This document shows, in pieces, positions 54,725-62,410 of a stretch of 64,000 nt of DNA (its first letter is position 1; every line of letters begins with the position of its first letter). A program made the translations under genes and the position numbers. Under the pieces are notes generated by a model, which saw only the letters and a list, made by a program, of their open reading frames with translations, did not search any database and was not told the DNA's origin. This DNA comes from Lachnospiraceae bacterium. Its GTDB lineage: Bacteria > Bacillota > Clostridia > Lachnospirales > Lachnospiraceae. The stretch covers positions 1 through 64,000 of the forward strand of contig JAILCX010000021.1 of NCBI GenBank assembly GCA_024690205.1, in the 5' to 3' direction.

Positions 54725-57397
54725 TCACTCTTTACGTACAAAGAGCAATCCGAACGTTCCCGGTCCGCAGTTAACGGCTATAGCGGGTGAAGCTTTCTGG
54801 AAGCAGATCTCATCAAACTTCATCCTGCCCTCTATCATCGTCTTTATCTTTTCTATATCACTGTGTGAAAGCCCGACATAAGTTACAAAAAGCAGGCTGT
54901 TATCTATTTCGGACGGATTCCTAAGCGTTGAATTGATGTATCTTTTCCATGCTCTTTCCCTCGAACCGAAATATACCTTGCCGACACCTATCCTGCCTTT
55001 TTTAAGTGCAAGTACCGGACGTATCATGAACGCCCTTGTTATTCCCGCTATCCTTGAACTTACCTGACCTGCTCTTGACAAATACTCAAGACCATCCACT
55101 ATAAATCCAGTATTCACCCTTTTTTTAACACTATTAAGCGCTTTAGCAATCTCCTCGGGGCCTGCACCTTCCTGTGCCATTTTATAAGCTGTCAGCGCCA
55201 TAAGTCCCTGTCCGCTTGAAAGATGCCCCGAATCCACAACGGTAACATTATCAAATGCCTTTGCCGCCTCTTTGGCGAAATAATAACCGCTGTGTGCAAC
55301 TTTACTTGAAATAGAGATGTGAACCACATTATTTGCCCTGTTAAGCGCATAAGCAAAGAAATTCTCGTGTTCTTCGACATCCGGAGCCTTTGTTTTGACC
55401 TTTGCTTTTTCATCCTTCATGTAGGCAAGCAGACCGTTTTGTTCGATCTCTTTTCCGTCTCTAAAAAGGCCGTCCTCGGTCTCTACCATATGAGGGAGTA
55501 TCAGTATTCCGTTTTTCCGGGCAAGTGAAGCAGGCAGATCGGCGACGCTTTCCGTGGTGATCATGACCATTTCTTTCTTTTCAAGATCCCTGATCCATAA
55601 CATACTCTCTTCAAGTATCTCTTCGCCCGAACCTGTTAGAACGATCATATCACGCGGCAGGTTCTTTCTTAATTCATTCTCGAGTCTGTCTCCGGTTATG
55701 GGTTTTTCAAGATATCCGTCAAAACCTTCTTTGGCGAACATTGCCGCAATATCCGAACCGGCGCTTGCGGTAAGCGCAATGATCTTTGAATCCTTATTAA
55801 GTCCTCCGACCTGCTCACGGATACGGTGAAGACATTCCACACCGTCCATTTTGGGCATAAGGTGATCCATGAAAATGACCTGATACTTTTTCTCGAGCGT
55901 CTTTTTCAAAGCTTCTTTTCCGCCGGTTGCCGTATCGATCTTTACTTTTGTATCACGAAGGAGTTTTTCGGCAACCAGCAGATTTTCGACCGTATCATCG
56001 ACTATGAGAATCTCAGCCGAGGGAGCTTCGAATGACTGATGGTACTCATATGCGGATATGTTCCTTCTGCGCTCCTCAAGATTGGTATCGCGAAGATGAC
56101 TGTCATCAACGATATGCTGGGGTATCTCAATGATGAATGAACTTCCCTTTGTATAGATACTGTTAACAGTGATGGTTCCTCCCATCAGGTCAACCAGTTG
56201 CTTTACTATCGAAAGACCAAGTCCTGTTCCTTCAATATACTTGTTCTTTTCCTCATCAACTCTCTTAAATGCATTGAAAAGATAGGGAAGGTTCTCTTTT
56301 TTGATGCCTATACCCGTATCACTTACGGTATAGATGATAAGGGCATCCTCATTTTCCCTTCGCTTGGCCTGGATCGAGAGCGTGACCGATCCTTCATTTG
56401 TATATTTTATCGCGTTATTAAGGACGTTTATAAGGATCTGCTTGATCCTGACCTCATCACCCATGAGCACGGAAGGAAGGTCATCTGCCAGATCCACTCT
56501 GAAATCAAGTCCCTTATCTTTTGCTCTCATCCACAGCATTCCGACAATATCGGAAAGCATGTCCCCGGTATTGTATGAATTTACGGTAAGCTTCATCTGT
56601 CCGGATTCGATCTTTGACATATCAAGTATGTCATTTATAAGGTGTAAAAGCATACGGCTTGCCGACTGGATATTTACCGCATTTTCATTCACTTCCTCGG
56701 AAAGATTCTCTCTTAGATTCATTTCATTAAGGCCGATTATCGTGTTTATCGGTGTCCTTATCTCATGGCTCATATTGGAGAAAAATCTGTTCTGTGCTTC
56801 ATTGAGCTCCTCGATCTTTTTTTCTCTTTCCTCGGAGCGCAGACTCTCATCCTTATAGGCTCTTATTACGAATTCGACCATCAAGGTGATCATTCCGCCT
56901 ATGATAAGAACTGACAAAAATGAATCCGCATAGACCATGTCATAGGTATGACGTGTCACAAGTTCAGGCTTAAGATATGAAAGAGCATAGCAGCCGGCCG
57001 CAACCAGTGCATTACATACAAGGAAAAACCATTTGACGGCCCCGTTCATCATCATGCTTATTAAAAGCATGCAAAGAATGAACCAGCACGGAGATCCTCC
57101 GTATACTCCTCCGCCGGTAAAAAATGTTATCGGAAGCAGTATAAAGACTATAAGAAAAACACTTATCACTATTCCTGCCGGAACTTTTTTATATCTGAAA
57201 GAGAAAAATGCAATGATACCGAAAACCACGAAGAATCCGCCAAGAATGAGGAGATCTTCTTTGCTCTCACCGACAAAAAGACCCATGATAAACACGATGA
57301 GTAAAGTAACAAGACCTATGGCTGAAACAAGGGCATATTGTCTGTCCTGAATCCTTCGCTCTTTGTCCCTTATATATTTAAAAAACTTCGTTATCAT
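54725..57397 (-). CDS. Hybrid histidine kinase with receiver and C-terminal DegV/FakB fatty-acid-binding domain
   Basis: The protein has 890 residues. About six membrane segments lie in residues 20-185. HisKA has MSHEIRTPINTIIGLNEMN with the acceptor His near 213. HATPase_c (about 320-435) shows GTGLGLSIVKQLVDLMGG. A receiver (about 465-585) has its acceptor Asp in IFMDHLMPKMDG near 510 and the conserved Lys in EKPI. From about 608 to the end is a complete DegV domain: ITTESVADLP, HISISSKVAHSGYY, VTVVDSGHLSSGQGL, FIVDGLEYLSRAGQVSS, MIRPVLALKKGRIGV and NCGPGTFGLLFV. DegV/FakB proteins hold a fatty acid for phosphorylation by FakA. The fusion suggests lipid sensing by, or lipid-linked control of, the kinase. 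It starts behind AGGGGGA, 27 bases after the previous kinase gene. Confidence 0.9.
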   Translation of the reverse strand: MITKFFKYIRDKERRIQDRQYALVSAIGLVTLLIVFIMGLFVGESKEDLLILGGFFVVFGIIAFFSFRYKKVPAGIVISVFLIVFILLPITFFTGGGVYGGSPCWFILCMLLISMMMNGAVKWFFLVCNALVAAGCYALSYLKPELVTRHTYDMVYADSFLSVLIIGGMITLMVEFVIRAYKDESLRSEEREKKIEELNEAQNRFFSNMSHEIRTPINTIIGLNEMNLRENLSEEVNENAVNIQSASRMLLHLINDILDMSKIESGQMKLTVNSYNTGDMLSDIVGMLWMRAKDKGLDFRVDLADDLPSVLMGDEVRIKQILINVLNNAIKYTNEGSVTLSIQAKRRENEDALIIYTVSDTGIGIKKENLPYLFNAFKRVDEEKNKYIEGTGLGLSIVKQLVDLMGGTITVNSIYTKGSSFIIEIPQHIVDDSHLRDTNLEERRRNISAYEYHQSFEAPSAEILIVDDTVENLLVAEKLLRDTKVKIDTATGGKEALKKTLEKKYQVIFMDHLMPKMDGVECLHRIREQVGGLNKDSKIIALTASAGSDIAAMFAKEGFDGYLEKPITGDRLENELRKNLPRDMIVLTGSGEEILEESMLWIRDLEKKEMVMITTESVADLPASLARKNGILILPHMVETEDGLFRDGKEIEQNGLLAYMKDEKAKVKTKAPDVEEHENFFAYALNRANNVVHISISSKVAHSGYYFAKEAAKAFDNVTVVDSGHLSSGQGLMALTAYKMAQEGAGPEEIAKALNSVKKRVNTGFIVDGLEYLSRAGQVSSRIAGITRAFMIRPVLALKKGRIGVGKVYFGSRERAWKRYINSTLRNPSEIDNSLLFVTYVGLSHSDIEKIKTMIEGRMKFDEICFQKASPAIAVNCGPGTFGLLFVRKE
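54728..54745 (+). other. Hairpin directly after the LTA-synthase stop codon
   Basis: CTCTTT-acgtac-AAAGAG forms 6 pairs, 3 bases past the plus-strand stop and inside the last codons of the opposing gene. There is no T run, so it could be a 3' stabilising stem rather than a terminator. Confidence 0.35.
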
Positions 57398-57424
57398 TAA
57401 AGAATTCCCCCTGCCGGCAGAGAT

Positions 57425-59980
57425 TTAATCCGGCATAAACTCCATTATCTCGTTATCTTCGCCTTTATCTTTATCTGAAATATCAATGACCTTAAGTATC
57501 ATGCCCGAAAGCTTCTCGTATTCATCCATGACCTTTTGGTGATTTTCGGTTATGTACTTTACATCATTTTCCTTAGCAGCATCTTCAAGTGCCTTTGCTT
57601 TTTCAGAAAGAGAATTTGCACCTATGAGTCTTGATGTGCTTTTAAGCGCATGGACAATGACTGCGTAGTTTTTAAGGTCACCTGAGTCTTTGAACATTCC
57701 GGATTCTTCACTTTTCTGCTTAAATCCGTTTGCGAAATTAATAAGGAGTGTCTTGTACAATTCCGGATCATCCTGGCTATAGTGAAGTCCCTTTTCCTGA
57801 TCTATCAGCGATCTTTCAAAAGATCCCAGGGGGCCTGATGCTTTTCCTTCCAAAACCTCCATATTACCGACCGGTCTTTTTATGTACTTACCTGCCGTTT
57901 TGGTTTTTTCCGTCCCAGCTTCTATCGGAACCATTCTTACCATTTCTTTTGGCAGAACAGCCTTTAATACTCTTTCAAGCTCGACTCTCTCAACAGGCTT
58001 GCTTACAAATCCGTCAAACCCCTCTCTCATAAACATCTCACGGGCCGAGCTTACCGCGTTTGCAGTAAGCGCAACAACGGGAACGTCTCTGCGGCACTTA
58101 CCTGCATTTATCCTTATATTCTTCATGGTCTCTACTCCGTCCATACCGGGCATCATATGATCCATAAAGACGATATCGTATTCATTTTCGGTACAGAGTT
58201 TAAGAGCATCAGGGCCTGAAAGCGCAGTCGTAACCTCCATGCCGTAACGTCTGAATATTCCCAGGGCAACATTTAAGTTCATTGGCTCATCATCAACAAC
58301 CAGTGCCCTTACGCCTTCGCAAAGCATCTTTTCGGCGCTGTGGCGGACACTGTTGATATCCATGTTAAGAACACTGACAACAGGGAAGCAGTAAAACGGC
58401 TTGCCCATAACAAGAACATTTGAACCGTCCGGCGGAACAAACTCATCGTTTGCCACGACAATGACAAGTGTCTCTTTTGCAAGCTCTTCCATAAACGGAA
58501 TATCAGATTCGTATTCTTCTTCACCGACAAAAAGATGTGTCAGCTTCATATTGTCTCTAAGCTTCTTTAAGTTTTCAACCGTCTCAACCTTGTGCATCTG
58601 CACCTTAAGGCCTGAAACGATATCCTTAAGCATCGCATTGTAGAACTCACGTACATTCGGATTGGGGAATTTCTCGAAATGAAGGAATGCTCCGAGGCTC
58701 AGTCTTTCCCTGTTTGCAACGGACATGCACTCCGCCGGCGATATAACCTGCTGTGGAAGAGAAACCCTTACTTTGGTTCCTTCGTTGGGTTTTGATTCTA
58801 TCGTCATGAATCCTCCAAGGGACGAAACAAATCCCGACACGATCGGCATACCAAGACCCAGTCCGTTACTTGATCTTGTTCGGCTGGAGTTAGCCTGATA
58901 GAACCTTTCGGTTATACGCTCAAGCTGTATCTCATCCATTCCTATACCCGTATCGACAACTTCGATACACAGATTTATTCCGTATTTTTCGGTTCTGGGG
59001 AAAATATGGACATATACACCGCCTTCTTTGGTGTACTTAAGACCGTTGGTGATAAGATGCCAAAGGATCTTTTTGAGCTTGCTGACATCGGTACGCATAA
59101 CGGAAGGAAGTTCCGGCGAAACATCTATAACAAGTTCAAGATCAGCGGGCTTGGTGGGTTTTATCTGAGTGACAAGATCGTTAAGGACCGAAGATAGCAT
59201 ATAGTCTTCGATATTGACCGCAAGCTTTCCCATGTCGATCTCAGAATAATCAAGGATATCGCTTATCTGCTCGGAAACGCGTCTTCCTGCTTCTTCAACA
59301 AGCATAAGGTCATCTTTGAATTCATCGTCAATGTCCTTTTCAAGACACACTCCGGTTATACCCATTACCGCATTTATGGGAGTCCTTATCTCATGCGAAA
59401 CATTGGCCAGAAAATCTCCCGCACTTTGATTGACACTTTCAAGTTCTGAGACTTTCTTTTCAAATTCATCCCTCATCCTTAAGATCGCACTAAAAAGTCT
59501 GTCAGCTATGTAGTAGGCTATGATAACGATTATAAAATGCCATGCCGTACGGGCGGTCCTTGATACCCCCATGGTAAGTCCGACGGTATTATGCACCAGG
59601 ACAAGGTGAAAGATCATTCCGAAATAACCTGTGATAAGGCATAACACGCTCAATATCTTTTCCTGTGTCATGGTAAAAAGAAAAAGCATTAAAACAACAA
59701 CGGGCGTTGCATCATAGAGCTGGTCGATAAGAACGCTGTAATAAAACAGTTCAAGCAGAAGAATCGCTGTATAGATATAGATCCTAACATTTTCCTGGGG
59801 ACGGTGGGTTATGTGCATGACCAGTGTGACCGGTATCGCCACAAGAAACACCGGGATCGTCCATTTTTCCCATCCCAGAAGTATGTTAAGTACTATTATT
59901 ACCGACGAAAAGATCGCTATGGTGACGACCATGGCAAGGTGGGCTATATTGCGGATATCATCATTATACTTTTCTGCCAT
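57425..59980 (-). CDS. Hybrid histidine kinase with pseudo-receiver, receiver and HPt domains
   Basis: The protein has about 851 residues. Five to six membrane segments (about 20-165) are followed by HisKA with FLANVSHEIRTPINAVMG (acceptor His near 196) and HATPase_c with GLGLGMPIVSGFVSSLGG. A receiver-like segment (about 425-545) lacks the acidic pocket but keeps a GKPF loop. A true receiver (about 560-680) has its Asp in VFMDHMMPGMDG near 604. A C-terminal HPt domain has its acceptor His in IVHALKSTSRLIGA near 777. It can carry a complete internal phosphorelay and donate phosphate to other receivers. The ATG at 59980 is 8 bases from AAGGAG; a GTG two codons earlier overlaps the upstream stop. 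Confidence 0.9.
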   Translation of the reverse strand: MAEKYNDDIRNIAHLAMVVTIAIFSSVIIVLNILLGWEKWTIPVFLVAIPVTLVMHITHRPQENVRIYIYTAILLLELFYYSVLIDQLYDATPVVVLMLFLFTMTQEKILSVLCLITGYFGMIFHLVLVHNTVGLTMGVSRTARTAWHFIIVIIAYYIADRLFSAILRMRDEFEKKVSELESVNQSAGDFLANVSHEIRTPINAVMGITGVCLEKDIDDEFKDDLMLVEEAGRRVSEQISDILDYSEIDMGKLAVNIEDYMLSSVLNDLVTQIKPTKPADLELVIDVSPELPSVMRTDVSKLKKILWHLITNGLKYTKEGGVYVHIFPRTEKYGINLCIEVVDTGIGMDEIQLERITERFYQANSSRTRSSNGLGLGMPIVSGFVSSLGGFMTIESKPNEGTKVRVSLPQQVISPAECMSVANRERLSLGAFLHFEKFPNPNVREFYNAMLKDIVSGLKVQMHKVETVENLKKLRDNMKLTHLFVGEEEYESDIPFMEELAKETLVIVVANDEFVPPDGSNVLVMGKPFYCFPVVSVLNMDINSVRHSAEKMLCEGVRALVVDDEPMNLNVALGIFRRYGMEVTTALSGPDALKLCTENEYDIVFMDHMMPGMDGVETMKNIRINAGKCRRDVPVVALTANAVSSAREMFMREGFDGFVSKPVERVELERVLKAVLPKEMVRMVPIEAGTEKTKTAGKYIKRPVGNMEVLEGKASGPLGSFERSLIDQEKGLHYSQDDPELYKTLLINFANGFKQKSEESGMFKDSGDLKNYAVIVHALKSTSRLIGANSLSEKAKALEDAAKENDVKYITENHQKVMDEYEKLSGMILKVIDISDKDKGEDNEIMEFMPD

Positions 59981-59982
59981 GA

Positions 59983-62388
59983 TCACTGCTCCTTCATTCC
60001 GTATTCAGCATCTTCATCGATCATCGAAAGCATGATCGATGCAAACTTCGGATCAAACTGGGTTCCGAGACCCTTTTCGATCTCTTCCCTGACAGCCTTT
60101 TGAGGCAGTATATCACGGTAGCTTCTACGGCTCGACATGGCATCATAAGCATCGGCTACGGCTATAATACGGGCTTCTTCCGGGATTCCATTTCCGTTTA
60201 TGCCTTCAGGATAACCGCCGCCTCCGAAGCGCTCGTGGTGATACTTGGCTCCGACCGCAAGCTTTGGCAGTTCGCTGATATTTTCAAGGATCTTTGCTCC
60301 CATAACGGGATGCTTTTTGATCTGGGCAAATTCTTCTTCATTGAGTTTGCCGGGCTTATTTATTACGGCATCGGGAACACCGATCTTTCCTATGTCATGC
60401 AAAAGAGCGATCATGTATATCTCTTCCGCCTTTGCCTTTGAGTAGCCTGCTCTTTCGGCTATCATCCTCGAATACTCTGCAACTCGTCCGGAATGACCGT
60501 TTGTGTAAGTATCCTTTGCATCTATAGCCTCTGCAAGCGTCCTTATGACATGCAGTGATAATGCTTCATTTTCTTTGGTCTTTACTTCTACCTCCGATTC
60601 AAGATTTCTCTGAAGTCTCCTAAGTTCAAGTATATGCTGTACCCTCAGCATTAAAACCTCTGGGATAAAGGGCTTTTTGATAAAGTCCATCGCCCCTTCA
60701 CGAAGGCACTTTGCTTCGATTTCTTCATTGTCATTAGCCGTAAGATAAATGACCGGAATATCCTCTGTCATGAGGATCCTTTCCTTCTCACGAAGGAGTC
60801 GGAATGTTTCAAATCCGTCCATGTCCGGCATCAAAATATCAAGAAGGATAAGATCCGGGCGGTTCTCACTTATAAAATCTATGAGCGCATGCCCCGACTC
60901 AAGGACCGTAACCTTTATATTATGCTGTGTTAGTATATGCTCTGCTATTATTCTGTTTGAATTGTCATCATCAACGATAACGACCCACGGCATTTCGTTC
61001 TTTTCGGGCTTTATTACAATATCACCCTTTCTTTCACCGCTTTCTTCCTCATCGTGTTCGACAGCCTCTGACTGGCAAAGGATATTTGCTTCATCTCCAA
61101 GGGCAGAGTTGTTCCATTCTACGATTATTCGTTTTGTAACACCTTCTATGTACTGGGCTTTTACTTCGGGAAGCAAGAGGAAGAACTTGTTAAAGCCGAT
61201 CTGCATCATGATATCGCTCTTTCTGAGGGAGCGGTTTAACATATCACCGAAGCTCCTGATCAGCATCTTTGCATAGTCATCATCGACTTCCTTAACCGGC
61301 TCTACGGTAAAGAGCACTTTGAATGCGTCTCCGTGATAACTTTGAATATATCTGACCATGAAGCGGTAGATGCTGCTGAATGCATCATGCCCGAGCCAGA
61401 GCGCATAGTTTGACTTGCTCCTTTCCTCAAGCATCATGCTTATCTTCTGGATATCTCCGAATTCGGCGTTTTTGACACTTTCTACTTCATTGACTTCGCC
61501 GTAGATGTCGTAGTTATGCTTGCCGTTACGCTTTACGTTGTACAGAGCTTCATCTGCTTTTTTAAACTCTTCTTCAAATCTGGCTCCTTTCTCCCTGACG
61601 AACACAGCCCCTATCGAAACGCCCAGTGGAAGATTAAAATCATCCCCGAGGATCTCCTTTGCAAGAGCATCAACTCCCTCGTTAAGACGGCTGCACAATC
61701 CTGCTATCGAAGCCGGAGAATCGGAATCGGAAATATAGGCCATGAACTCGTCTCCGCCTATTCTTCCGACCATATCCTCCTGGCGCATATTCTTTTGGAG
61801 CATTTCTGAAAAAGCAACTAGAACACGGTCACCTGATTCATGACCGTATATGTCATTGACCTGTTTAAAGAAATCAAGATCTATGATCAGCAAGGCTCCC
61901 GTCCTTTGAGGGAGCTCATTTGCTATAAGCCTGTGGATCGTTACCTTGTTATAAAGGTCCGTCAGCTGGTCGACCGAAGCTTCCTCCGTAAGCTGCTGGA
62001 TCTTTTCCTCATTTCCGAGTATCTTTTCAACTCGTTTTACAAGTGCATCCGGATCAAAAGGCTTTCTGATAAAATCCGCTGCACCGGCATCAAGGCTCCT
62101 GCTTTCCGTTTCGGTGCTCTCATCAGCGGTAAGAAAGACTACCGGGATAGCTGGGATTCCCAGTTCCTCCTCCTTGGCCCTTAGCTTTTTAAAGGTCTCG
62201 TGTCCGTCCATTTCCGGCATCAGGATATCAAGAAGAATAAGATCGGGGACATTGCCCTCACCGATATACTCAATAAGCTTTCTGCCGGATTTCAAAGCGG
62301 TAACCCGCATGTTGTTTCTGCTTAAGATACTTCCTGCAACCTGCAGATTTGATGTGTCATCATCAACAACGATGATCCATTTAGCCAT
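59983..62388 (-). CDS. REC-GGDEF-(GGDEF-like)-REC-HD-GYP cyclic-di-GMP enzyme
   Basis: The protein has 801 residues and is soluble. Receiver 1 (1-125) has LLDILMPEMDG. An intact GGDEF domain (about 135-300) has RIGGDEFMAYI near 210 and an RQED inhibitory I-site just before it. A degenerate GGDEF-like domain (about 320-430) reads IGFNKFFLLLPE near 395. Receiver 2 (about 460-585) has LLDILMPDMDG. HD-GYP (about 610-790) has LLHDIGKIGVP near 664 and HHERFGGGGYPEG near 721. It should both make c-di-GMP and hydrolyse it, with each half under its own receiver. It lies 22 bases after the GH3 gene and overlaps the next kinase region by a few bases, so its receivers are likely targets of those kinases. 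It starts behind GGGGGAA. Confidence 0.92.
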   Translation of the reverse strand: MAKWIIVVDDDTSNLQVAGSILSRNNMRVTALKSGRKLIEYIGEGNVPDLILLDILMPEMDGHETFKKLRAKEEELGIPAIPVVFLTADESTETESRSLDAGAADFIRKPFDPDALVKRVEKILGNEEKIQQLTEEASVDQLTDLYNKVTIHRLIANELPQRTGALLIIDLDFFKQVNDIYGHESGDRVLVAFSEMLQKNMRQEDMVGRIGGDEFMAYISDSDSPASIAGLCSRLNEGVDALAKEILGDDFNLPLGVSIGAVFVREKGARFEEEFKKADEALYNVKRNGKHNYDIYGEVNEVESVKNAEFGDIQKISMMLEERSKSNYALWLGHDAFSSIYRFMVRYIQSYHGDAFKVLFTVEPVKEVDDDYAKMLIRSFGDMLNRSLRKSDIMMQIGFNKFFLLLPEVKAQYIEGVTKRIIVEWNNSALGDEANILCQSEAVEHDEEESGERKGDIVIKPEKNEMPWVVIVDDDNSNRIIAEHILTQHNIKVTVLESGHALIDFISENRPDLILLDILMPDMDGFETFRLLREKERILMTEDIPVIYLTANDNEEIEAKCLREGAMDFIKKPFIPEVLMLRVQHILELRRLQRNLESEVEVKTKENEALSLHVIRTLAEAIDAKDTYTNGHSGRVAEYSRMIAERAGYSKAKAEEIYMIALLHDIGKIGVPDAVINKPGKLNEEEFAQIKKHPVMGAKILENISELPKLAVGAKYHHERFGGGGYPEGINGNGIPEEARIIAVADAYDAMSSRRSYRDILPQKAVREEIEKGLGTQFDPKFASIMLSMIDEDAEYGMKEQ

Positions 62389-62410
62389 TTTGTTCCCCCA
62401 TCACAATAAT

